This document shows, piece after piece, positions 1 to 5,440 of a stretch of DNA of 5,440 nucleotides (positions are counted from its first letter, which is position 1; each line of letters starts with the position of its first letter). The translations under genes and the position numbers were made by a program. Where the stretch lies: NCBI GenBank assembly GCA_009392075.1, contig VFHG01000083.1, positions 1-5,440 on the forward strand, given 5' to 3'. A model generated the notes under the pieces. That model worked only from the letters and a program-made list of their open reading frames with translations, was not told the DNA's origin and did no database searches. The stretch comes from SAR202 cluster bacterium (GTDB lineage: Bacteria > Chloroflexota > Dehalococcoidia > UBA3495).

Positions 1-44
1 CTCCCTGGAATCTTGATAGGTTTTATAGGCCTTGAGCGATCGGC
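1..44 (-). other. Left edge downstream of leuC; leuD start not visible
   Basis: LeuC works only with its small subunit LeuD, usually encoded immediately downstream, which here would be leftward on the minus strand. Reading that strand, bases 44-1 contain no ATG, GTG or TTG. No in-frame start inside the leuC tail leads into this stretch either: the one TTG (64-62) hits a stop at 25-23, and another frame is closed by a TGA at 63-61. The frame continuing past the leuC TAA is open and reads RPIKPIKIPG near the edge, vaguely like the start of LeuD proteins, but it has no recognisable start codon. No hairpin plus T-run terminator is visible. I assign no gene. Confidence 0.3.
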
Positions 45-1445
45 TTAAAGGTCCCTGACGTCAACGAAGTGGCCGGCGATGGCCGCCGCCGCCGCCATGG
101 CCGGGCTGACCAGGTGAGTGCGGCCTCCCTTGCCCTGCCGCCCCTCAAAGTTACGGTTGGAGGTGGATGCGCAGCGCTGTCCTGGCTCCAAGATGTCCGG
201 GTTCATTCCCAGGCACATGGAGCAACCGGCCACTCGCCAGTCGAGACCCGCATCTTCAAATATCTTGTCCAGGCCTTCATCCTCGGCCTCTTTCTTAATC
301 TTGGCCGAGCCGGGCACAACCATCGCGTAGACGTCATCGTGGACCTTCTTGCCCTTGACCACTTCAGCCGCGGCCCGGAGGTCTTCCAGACGGGCATTGG
401 TGCAGGCGCCGACGAAGATTCGGTCGATCTTGATGTCGGTGATCGCCGTGCCGGCCTTCAAGTCCATGTAATGCAGGGCGCGAGTCAAGGCGTCCCGAGA
501 GTTCTCATCCTCGGCGTCCGCCGGGTCCGGGATCCTGCCGCTGATGGGCGCCACCATGCCGGGAGTCGTGCCCCAGGTAACGTGTGGCTCCAAATCAGAC
601 GCATCAAGTTCGACCAGCTTGCCGTACTTTGCACCGGGGTCGGTAGCCAAGGCCTTCCACCGCTCCACCGCGGCTTCAAAGTCGGCTCCTTGGGGAGCGA
701 ACTGGCGGCCCCGTAGATAATCGAAGGTAGTCTGGTCAGGAGCGATCATACCGGCCCTCGCCCCGGCTTCAATGCTCATGTTGCAGACCGTCATCCGGCC
801 GTCCATGGACAGAGAGCGGATGGCCTCGCCGGTATATTCAATGACATGGCCGACTCCACCGAAAACACCGATCTTGCCGATAATTGCCAAGATGATGTCC
901 TTGGCGGTCACACCCTTGGGTAGTTGCCCATTGACCCGCACTTCCATGGTGTCGGGCTTGAACGAACGCAAGGTCTGGGTCGCCAGCACGTGTTCAACCT
1001 CAGAGGTGCCGATGCCGATGGCGAAGGCCCCCAAGGCGCCGTGGGTGGAGGTATGGCTGTCGCCGCAGACCACGGTCTTGCCGGGCTGGGTATAGCCGAG
1101 GTCGGGTCCGATGATATGGACGATTCCCTGGAGGGGGCTGAACCGGTCGTACAGGGTAACTCCGAACTCGGCGCAGTTTCGATCAAGGGCGTCCAGTTGT
1201 TTCTTGGATATCTCGTCGGTGACCGGCAGGGACAGGTCCCAGGTAGGGGTGTTGTGGTCCGCCGTGGCGACGGTCAGGTCAAGACGCCGGACTTTCCTTC
1301 CGGCATCCCGGAGGCCGTCAAAGGCTTGAGCTGAGGTAACTTCATGTACCAAGTGCAGGTCGATGTAGATGACCGCCGGCTCATCTGGCTCTTGAACGAC
1401 CACGTGGTCGTCCCAGATTTTCTCGAACATAGTCTTCGGAGGCAT
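45..1445 (-). CDS. leuC: 3-isopropylmalate dehydratase large subunit (LeuC)
   Basis: Large subunit of isopropylmalate isomerase, which with LeuD converts 2-isopropylmalate to 3-isopropylmalate through a 4Fe-4S cluster in cytosolic leucine biosynthesis. The complete 466-aa product equals the usual length of the long bacterial LeuC form. The N-terminus ([13 protein letters not shown]) aligns with family starts. The aconitase signature [16 protein letters not shown] is at about residues 127-142. Cluster-ligand cysteines are C348 (in [12 protein letters not shown]), C408 and C411 (in [12 protein letters not shown]). [19 protein letters not shown] (about 430-448) is the conserved C-terminal block. 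Together these cover aconitase domains 1-3; LeuD supplies the fourth. The ATG is the supported start because AAGGA lies 8 bases upstream and an in-frame TAA directly precedes it. The gene diverges from the aminopeptidase and appears to be first in its transcript. Nothing is truncated or missing. The short archaeal-type/homoaconitase paralogs are a poor fit given length and N-terminus. Confidence 0.97.
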   Translation of the reverse strand: MPPKTMFEKIWDDHVVVQEPDEPAVIYIDLHLVHEVTSAQAFDGLRDAGRKVRRLDLTVATADHNTPTWDLSLPVTDEISKKQLDALDRNCAEFGVTLYDRFSPLQGIVHIIGPDLGYTQPGKTVVCGDSHTSTHGALGAFAIGIGTSEVEHVLATQTLRSFKPDTMEVRVNGQLPKGVTAKDIILAIIGKIGVFGGVGHVIEYTGEAIRSLSMDGRMTVCNMSIEAGARAGMIAPDQTTFDYLRGRQFAPQGADFEAAVERWKALATDPGAKYGKLVELDASDLEPHVTWGTTPGMVAPISGRIPDPADAEDENSRDALTRALHYMDLKAGTAITDIKIDRIFVGACTNARLEDLRAAAEVVKGKKVHDDVYAMVVPGSAKIKKEAEDEGLDKIFEDAGLDWRVAGCSMCLGMNPDILEPGQRCASTSNRNFEGRQGKGGRTHLVSPAMAAAAAIAGHFVDVRDL

Positions 1446-1493
1446 TTAGGTCGTCCTTAGAATAATCAGATTGCGGTCCTGTCCCCCAGTCAT
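1446..1493 (-). promoter_or_regulatory. Possible 15-codon leader ORF before leuC
   Basis: Directly seen on the minus strand: an ATG at 1493-1491 opens a frame MTGGQDRNLIILRTT whose TAA (1448-1446) is followed with no gap by the leuC ATG, in the same frame. Four consecutive codons, CTG ATT ATT CTA, encode Leu-Ile-Ile-Leu, and CTA is uncommon in this DNA. Short leader peptides rich in the regulated amino acid control leucine and isoleucine-valine operons in several bacteria, so a leader role is conceivable. Against it: no clear Shine-Dalgarno precedes this ATG, only two leucines are present, the open frame is short enough to arise by chance, and no terminator or antiterminator pair is evident. 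If real, its 3' half covers the leuC ribosome binding site. Confidence 0.2.
1454..1458 (-). promoter_or_regulatory. leuC ribosome binding site
   Basis: On the minus strand AAGGA stands 8 bases before the leuC ATG, good Shine-Dalgarno spacing. It fixes the start, since an in-frame TAA lies directly before the ATG. The site overlaps the CTA AGG codons of the small upstream reading frame, so translation of that frame would pass over it. Confidence 0.75.
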
Positions 1494-1505
1494 CGGAAAA
1501 CCGCA
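1472..1505 (-). promoter_or_regulatory. Hairpin in the leuC 5' leader
   Basis: TGCGGT at 1472-1477 pairs perfectly with ACCGCA at 1500-1505, a 6-bp GC-rich stem around a 22-base loop. The loop can form a small inner CTG/CAG stem. It lies between the predicted leuC promoter and the leuC ribosome binding site and encloses the ATG of the possible leader ORF. The following RNA (AAUCUGAUUAUUC) has no U-run, so it is not a convincing intrinsic terminator. A control role is inference. Confidence 0.3.
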
Positions 1506-1554
1506 CCCAAAACGCCCTTCCCACGCCTGATCCGAGCGACGAAAACCGGTTCGT

Positions 1555-1584
1555 ATTATATCGCACCAAGCAGGCCGTTCGCCA
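1555..1584 (-). promoter_or_regulatory. Predicted leuC promoter
   Basis: A perfect TATAAT (-10) reads on the minus strand at 1560-1555. The -35 is weak: the best hexamer is TGGCGA (1584-1579), matching three of six TTGACA positions with an 18-bp spacer. Transcription would begin near 1548, giving an untranslated leader of about 100 bases before leuC. The same bases on the plus strand give TATTAT (1554-1559), so a plus-strand use cannot be excluded. Confidence 0.5.
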
Positions 1585-1668
1585 TGCCCGTCCCCACCTA
1601 TGCTTTGGGTAGAGCAGCACGCGGGTTAATGGTACACTGGCCCTACGCCTAAGAAGCAGGCCTTCCGC
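1568..1668. repeat. Spaced 15-base imperfect direct repeat
   Basis: AAGCAGGCC occurs exactly at 1568-1576 and 1654-1662; extended by six bases the copies match at 13 of 15 positions, 86 bases apart. A further inverted copy of its first seven bases, CCTGCTT, lies at 1701-1707. The first copy falls in the spacer of the predicted leuC promoter and the second just downstream of the predicted aminopeptidase start of transcription. It could be an operator pair or chance. Confidence 0.2.
1630..1638 (+). promoter_or_regulatory. Candidate extended -10 for the aminopeptidase
   Basis: TGGTACACT carries the TG-N element directly before a -10-like TACACT (four of six positions match TATAAT). No -35 is apparent at 16-18 bp, as is common for extended -10 promoters. 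Transcription would begin near 1645, leaving about 119 untranslated bases. The form resembles TGCTACAAT ahead of metH. Confidence 0.3.
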
Positions 1669-1749
1669 TCGTGAATTAGCCGACAACCGAACCCTTGGCT
1701 CCTGCTTTTGAGTCCGTTTGCACCCCGGATTTCCAGGCCAGAAAGCAAT

Positions 1750-1754
1750 GGAGG
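1750..1754 (+). promoter_or_regulatory. Aminopeptidase ribosome binding site
   Basis: GGAGG stands 9 bases before the ATG at 1764. This decides the start: a TTG at 1695 would add 23 residues with no family resemblance and would place the Shine-Dalgarno inside the coding region. Confidence 0.8.
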
Positions 1755-1763
1755 AATATCGTA

Positions 1764-4361
1764 ATGCCCGCATCCGACGCGGTGGTATTGCCCGAAACGG
1801 CCCGCCCCAGCAAATACCGCATCAAGCTCCAACCCGACCTTAAGAATTTTACCTTCGACGGAGAGCAGAGCGTAGACCTCCTGATCCTGGAGGCAACCTC
1901 AACCATAGTTCTCAATTCCATCGATCTAGAGATCAGCAACACCACCCTTCACGCCAATGGGACAACTCTGACCAGCAAATCGGTAACTATCGATAAAGAT
2001 GCCGAGACTGCAACGCTGGACTTCGGCGAAACCATCCAGCCTGGCGATGCCCGGTTGGAAATGGTCTTCACCGGTGAGTTGAACGACAAGCTGATCGGCT
2101 TCTACCGGTCTGAGTACACCTCGCAAGACGGGGAGACCCGCTACCTCGCCACCACCCAATTCGAGCCCACGGACGCCCGCCGGGCCTTCCCCTGTTGGGA
2201 CGAGCCAGCGAAGAAAGCGACTTTTGAGGTGACGCTGGTTTTCTCGGATGAATACCAAGCCGTCTCCAACACCCCAGTGGTGGAAGAAGCGGTCCCTGGC
2301 CCCGGCCTGAAGTCGGCCCGGTTCGCCGAGACTCCCATAATGTCGACCTATCTTCTGGTTTTTATCGTTGGCAATCTCACCTCTATAGAAGAACGGGCCG
2401 CCGGTGGCACCACCGTCGGAGTGTGGACTACCCCAGGCAAAGAGGACCAGGCCAGTTTTGCCCTGGACACATCGGTAAAGCTTCTAGGTTATTTCAACGA
2501 ATATTTCGGCATTCCCTATCCCCTGCCCAAACTGGACCACATCGCCATCCCCGACTTCGCAGCCGGAGCAATGGAGAATTGGGGCGCGGTCACTTACCGT
2601 GAGACAGCATTGTTGGTTGACCCGGACAATTCATCGGCCGGCACTCGGCAACGGGTGGCGGAGGTGATCGCCCATGAGATGGCCCATATGTGGTTCGGAG
2701 ATCTGGTCACTATGGAATGGTGGGACGACCTGTGGCTGAACGAGAGCTTCGCATCTTGGATGGGCAACAAGGCGGTCGACTGGTTGTTCCCCGAGTGGGA
2801 GATGTGGACGCAGTTCGTGAATATGGACACCAACCGGGCGCTGAGCCTGGACGGCTTGAAGAACTCCCACCCCATCGAGCAAGCAGTCAAGAACCCCGCT
2901 GAGGTCAGCCAGCTCTTTGACGCCATCAGCTACAGCAAGGGCGCATCTGTGATTCGAATGCTGGAGAATTTTTTGGGCGAGGAATCTTTCCGCAAAGGCC
3001 TGAACCGGTATCTGTCGAGTCATATGTATGACAACGCCCGGACGGAAGACCTGTGGTCGGCCTTGGAGATGGAGTCGGGCCAGCCGGTGACCGCCATCAT
3101 GGATTCCTGGGTGAAGCAGATGGGATATCCGGTCCTACAGGTGGAAACCGACCGCACCGGCGGCCAAACAACGCTGTTGGTTACCCAAGAGCGGTTCGTC
3201 TACGACCGCCTTCTAGGCGATGGCGGACCAGATTCGGATTCCGACGACAATGAGGTATGGCGGGTGCCGGTCAGCGCCAGCCAGGGCAGTGAGGAGTCCG
3301 CGGTCACCGTGATGGACGGCCGCCAGACCCAGATTGACGTGCCCGGTTCCGGCGACGGTTGGGTCAAGTTGAACCCCTTACAGACCGGCTTTTTCCGCGT
3401 GAATTACAGCACTGAAGACTGGCAACGGTTGGTCCCGGCGATCGAGTCGCTGGAACTGCATGCAACCGACCGCCTGGGGGTCCAGAACGACGCCTACGCC
3501 CTGTCTCGGGCCGGGCTGTTGCCGGTCACCCAGTTTCTCTCTTTGGCCCAGGCCTATAAGAACGAGGGTGACGCCTCGGTCTGGAGCGATTTGGCCAGCA
3601 ACCTGCGGGACATTGAACAACTTATCTCCGACGAGGCGATACATCCTGCCTACCAGGGATTCGCCCGCGAGATCTTCGGCCCGGCGGCCCGCAAGATTGG
3701 CTGGGAACCCAAGTCCGGCGAAGGACATCTGGATGCTCTGCTCCGTTCCACGGTGTTGAGCCAGGCAGGCAGCTACCATGACCCTGACGTGACGGCTCAG
3801 GCATCTGAGCGATTCCAGAAATATTTACAAGACCGCGAGACCCTGGCGCCCGATCTTAGGGGCGTGGTCTTCGCCCTGGCCGCCCAGTCCGGCGGAAAAG
3901 ATGTCTATGACCAGATCTGGGGACTGGAAGGGGAGACCGACCTAGCTGAAGAGAAGATTCGGCTACTGATGTCCCTAACTAGGTTCCAGCAGCCCGAATT
4001 GCTGAACTCGACACTGGCCGACTCCCTGTCCGCAAAGGTGCGCTCCCAAGACAGCATCACCCTGGTGGCCGGGGTGGCTGCCAACCCCAAGGGCCGCGAC
4101 CTGGCTTGGGAGTTTGTGAAGGACAATTGGTCCGAGTTCAACCGGCGTTACGGCGGCGGCGGGTTCGGTCTGATGCGGCTGGTTTCCATCTGCAGCCATT
4201 TCAATTCCCAGGAAAAGGCCGATGAGGTGGACAGCTTCTTCGCCGAGCACCCGGCCCCAGCCGCCGAGCGGACCATACGCCAGGCCCTGGAGCGGGTCCG
4301 CCTCAACATCAAATGGCTGGAACAGAACCGTCAGGAACTAATCGACTGGTTCGTAAAATAA
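1764..4361 (+). CDS. M1 family zinc aminopeptidase (PSA/ERAP-like)
   Basis: Metallo-aminopeptidase that removes N-terminal residues from peptides, probably in the cytosol for peptide turnover, as no signal peptide or membrane segment is visible. The 865-aa product is about the size of the puromycin-sensitive aminopeptidase core. Layout: N-terminal beta domain (about 1-205, with QFEPTDARRAFPCWDEP at 132-148), thermolysin-like catalytic domain (about 205-450), a small beta domain (about 455-545), and an ERAP1_C-like helical domain to the end. Catalytic features are intact: substrate-anchoring GAMEN at 268-272, zinc ligands H304 and H308 in HEMAH, third ligand E327 in NESFASW, and the likely transition-state tyrosine Y390 in AISYSKGASVIRML. 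The sequence resembles PSA/ERAP/tricorn-factor enzymes more than E. coli PepN. An acidic, Asp-rich stretch at about 486-497 looks like a surface loop. Substrate preference cannot be read from sequence. It points the same way as metH, 117 bases upstream of it, and has its own ribosome binding site. Confidence 0.96.
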   Translation: MPASDAVVLPETARPSKYRIKLQPDLKNFTFDGEQSVDLLILEATSTIVLNSIDLEISNTTLHANGTTLTSKSVTIDKDAETATLDFGETIQPGDARLEMVFTGELNDKLIGFYRSEYTSQDGETRYLATTQFEPTDARRAFPCWDEPAKKATFEVTLVFSDEYQAVSNTPVVEEAVPGPGLKSARFAETPIMSTYLLVFIVGNLTSIEERAAGGTTVGVWTTPGKEDQASFALDTSVKLLGYFNEYFGIPYPLPKLDHIAIPDFAAGAMENWGAVTYRETALLVDPDNSSAGTRQRVAEVIAHEMAHMWFGDLVTMEWWDDLWLNESFASWMGNKAVDWLFPEWEMWTQFVNMDTNRALSLDGLKNSHPIEQAVKNPAEVSQLFDAISYSKGASVIRMLENFLGEESFRKGLNRYLSSHMYDNARTEDLWSALEMESGQPVTAIMDSWVKQMGYPVLQVETDRTGGQTTLLVTQERFVYDRLLGDGGPDSDSDDNEVWRVPVSASQGSEESAVTVMDGRQTQIDVPGSGDGWVKLNPLQTGFFRVNYSTEDWQRLVPAIESLELHATDRLGVQNDAYALSRAGLLPVTQFLSLAQAYKNEGDASVWSDLASNLRDIEQLISDEAIHPAYQGFAREIFGPAARKIGWEPKSGEGHLDALLRSTVLSQAGSYHDPDVTAQASERFQKYLQDRETLAPDLRGVVFALAAQSGGKDVYDQIWGLEGETDLAEEKIRLLMSLTRFQQPELLNSTLADSLSAKVRSQDSITLVAGVAANPKGRDLAWEFVKDNWSEFNRRYGGGGFGLMRLVSICSHFNSQEKADEVDSFFAEHPAPAAERTIRQALERVRLNIKWLEQNRQELIDWFVK

Positions 4362-4390
4362 AGACCTAACTCACCTTATTCGGGGCCATG

Positions 4391-4408
4391 CCGGTTCAAA
4401 CCCGGTTC
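4391..4408 (+). repeat. Tandem CCGGTTC repeat, 11-base period
   Basis: CCGGTTC occurs at 4391-4397 and again at 4402-4408, one helical turn apart, ending 20 bases before the predicted metH -10 hexamer. Such phasing is typical of sites bound by two protein subunits on one DNA face, so an operator is conceivable. However, CCGGTTC also appears elsewhere in this window, including inside genes, so the word alone is weak evidence. Confidence 0.25.
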
Positions 4409-4425
4409 CATCATCGCAGGGCCGG

Positions 4426-4434
4426 TGCTACAAT
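4426..4434 (+). promoter_or_regulatory. Candidate metH promoter (extended -10)
   Basis: TGCTACAAT is a TG-N extended -10 with a TACAAT hexamer matching five of six consensus positions. The -35 position (TTCCAT, 17-bp spacing) is poor. Transcription would begin near 4441, giving a leader of about 38 bases. This suggests metH can be transcribed separately from the aminopeptidase. Confidence 0.5.
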
Positions 4435-4478
4435 CGTAGTCGTGGGCTAGTCGAATCACGCGCACTCGATAAACATTT

Positions 4479-5440
4479 ATGACAACGAATTCCCGTACAG
4501 ATGAACTGAAATCGGCGCTGTCCAATCGCCTGCTCGTGATTGACGGGGCCATGGGCACCGCCATCCAGAACCGCGATCTTGGCCCTGACGACTTTGGCGG
4601 CGCGGAGTACGAAGGTTGCAACGAATACCTGATCGTAACCCGGCCGGACGTCATTGAAGACATTCATCGGAGCTACCTGGAAGCCGGCGCCGACATCATC
4701 GAAACCGATACCTTCGGCTCTACGCCGGTGGTCTTGGCCGAATATGACCTTGCCCACGAGGCCCGGCGTCTCAACCGCGACGCCGCCGCACTCGCTCGTC
4801 GGGTGGCCGAAGAATATTCGACACCGGACAAACCACGCTTCGTTGCCGGCTCCATGGGCCCCACCACCAAGACAATATCGGTCACCGGAGGCATCACCTT
4901 CGAGGAGTTGGCCGCCGACTACCACACCCAGGCCGCCGGGCTGATCGAAGGCGGCGTAAACTTGCTTCTTTTGGAGACAAGCCAAGACACAATTAACGTG
5001 AAGGCCGGGCTGGAAGGCATCGACCGTGCATTTGCCGAACTGGGCCGGGAAGTCCCGGTTGCTGTGCAGGGCACCGTTGAACCCATGGGCACTCTACTGG
5101 CCGGTCAAGACGTAGAAGCATTCTATACCTCGCTGTCCCACCGCGACCTGCTCTGGATCGGACTGAACTGCGCCACTGGCCCCAGTTTCATGACCGACCA
5201 CATCAGGTCCCTCGCTGCCCTTTCCAAGTTCCCAGTGGCCTGCGTGCCCAACGCCGGGATGCCAGACGAAGACGGGAACTACAACGAGACCCCCGAAATC
5301 ATGGCCGAGACCGTTGGCCGGTTCGTAGAATCCGGTTGGGTCAACCTGATCGGAGGCTGCTGCGGCACAGTTCCTAAACACGTTGAATTGCTTGTCGAAA
5401 CGGCCGCCGGCAAGCCGGTCCGCCCTGGAATAGAGTCAGG
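4479..5440 (+). CDS. metH: Methionine synthase MetH, N-terminal part (cut by window)
   Basis: Probable cobalamin-dependent methionine synthase, which moves a methyl group from methyltetrahydrofolate to homocysteine in the cytosol. The 320 visible residues form the homocysteine S-methyltransferase barrel: LVIDGAMGTAIQ (about 19-30), ETDTFGST (75-82), FVAGSMGPTTKTISVTGG (121-138), LLLLETSQDT (162-171), then the zinc ligands C231 in GLNCATGP and C294-C295 in IGGCCGTVP. The GPTTKTISVTGG block and PNAGMPDEDGNY favour MetH over simple homocysteine methyltransferases. The pterin, cobalamin and activation domains would lie beyond the edge; a standalone Hcy-binding subunit or an Hcy-methyltransferase/MTHFR fusion remains possible. 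The ATG is chosen because an in-frame TAA lies three codons upstream and the next Met is inside the first motif. No Shine-Dalgarno is visible before it, unlike the two neighbouring genes. Confidence 0.9.
   Translation, partial: MTTNSRTDELKSALSNRLLVIDGAMGTAIQNRDLGPDDFGGAEYEGCNEYLIVTRPDVIEDIHRSYLEAGADIIETDTFGSTPVVLAEYDLAHEARRLNRDAAALARRVAEEYSTPDKPRFVAGSMGPTTKTISVTGGITFEELAADYHTQAAGLIEGGVNLLLLETSQDTINVKAGLEGIDRAFAELGREVPVAVQGTVEPMGTLLAGQDVEAFYTSLSHRDLLWIGLNCATGPSFMTDHIRSLAALSKFPVACVPNAGMPDEDGNYNETPEIMAETVGRFVESGWVNLIGGCCGTVPKHVELLVETAAGKPVRPGIES

Larger units (their letters stand above)
1446..1763. other. Divergent intergenic region, leuC / aminopeptidase
   Basis: This 318-base stretch separates two divergent genes and has no protein-coding gene I can support. 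It holds a predicted leuC promoter and its leader hairpin, an extended -10 facing the aminopeptidase, a repeated 9-mer AAGCAGGCC, and the aminopeptidase ribosome binding site. Open frames crossing it have no recognisable protein family. I found no riboswitch, tRNA or T-box that I can recognise by eye. Confidence 0.7.
4362..4478 (+). other. Aminopeptidase-metH intergenic gap
   Basis: This 117-base gap contains a tandem 7-base repeat, a T-arm-like hairpin and an extended -10. No intrinsic terminator with a T-run follows the aminopeptidase, so read-through into metH is possible. The gap is too short for a typical cobalamin riboswitch ahead of metH, and I see no SAM riboswitch. Confidence 0.6.

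Noticed and set aside
69..716. Long plus-strand open frame opposite leuC
   Set aside because: It lies antisense to a clearly functional leuC, has no recognisable motif, and is explained by GC-rich codon use of the real gene.
1546..1552. CCGGTTC next to the leuC -10 as a shared operator with metH
   Set aside because: The same 7-mer also occurs within coding regions of this window, so a single copy is not informative.
1695..1763. N-terminal extension of the aminopeptidase from a TTG at 1695
   Set aside because: The added 23 residues show no family or signal-peptide character, and a GGAGG site at correct spacing supports the ATG at 1764.
1381..1773. Minus-strand open frame of 130 codons spanning the divergent region
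   Set aside because: It runs through the leuC start and the promoter boxes in another frame, has no ribosome binding site and no recognisable protein features.
4362..4425. Intrinsic terminator after the aminopeptidase
   Set aside because: The CCGG stems there are short and no T-run follows.
4362..4478. Cobalamin or SAM riboswitch upstream of metH
   Set aside because: The gap is only 117 bases and the leader after the predicted promoter about 38; no conserved riboswitch core is seen.
4428..4985. Minus-strand open frame of 185 codons opposite metH
   Set aside because: It overlaps the metH promoter and coding region in antisense, has a composition typical of a shadow frame, and no domain is recognisable.

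Overview
The window carries three genes of ordinary central metabolism from a bacterium: leuC on the minus strand, then, divergently, an M1-family zinc aminopeptidase and the 5' part of a metH-type methionine synthase on the plus strand. I see no tRNA or rRNA gene, mobile element, CRISPR array, phage gene or toxin-antitoxin pair. The DNA is fairly GC-rich, spacing is compact, and Shine-Dalgarno sites precede two of the three genes. The long (466 aa) bacterial form of LeuC, the puromycin-sensitive/ERAP-like aminopeptidase and the wording of the MetH N-terminus remind me of environmental Chloroflexota (SAR202/Dehalococcoidia-like) genomes. That placement is an impression from family resemblance and would need a phylogeny.

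Layout. Bases 1-44 lie downstream of leuC and contain no canonical start codon on its strand, so no leuD start can be placed in the window. LeuC (45-1445, minus) is complete and keeps its three iron-sulfur cysteines. The 318-base divergent region (1446-1763) holds a perfect TATAAT box facing leuC, a roughly 100-base leuC leader with a 6-bp hairpin, and a 15-codon reading frame ending directly against the leuC ATG with Leu and Ile codons. It also holds an extended -10 facing the aminopeptidase. The aminopeptidase (1764-4361, plus; 865 aa) keeps the GAMEN, HEXXH-X18-E and transition-state tyrosine motifs. A 117-base gap follows, with an extended -10 (TGCTACAAT), a tandem CCGGTTC repeat and a tRNA T-arm-like hairpin. 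MetH then runs from 4479 off the right edge; 320 residues are visible and cover the homocysteine-binding zinc domain.

How they fit together: LeuC belongs to leucine synthesis, MetH to methionine synthesis and folate recycling, and the aminopeptidase probably recycles amino acids from peptides. Each gene appears to have its own promoter, so this looks like three housekeeping units placed side by side, not a dedicated system. The most interesting signals are in the leuC leader and in the aminopeptidase-metH gap; all are modest and unproven.
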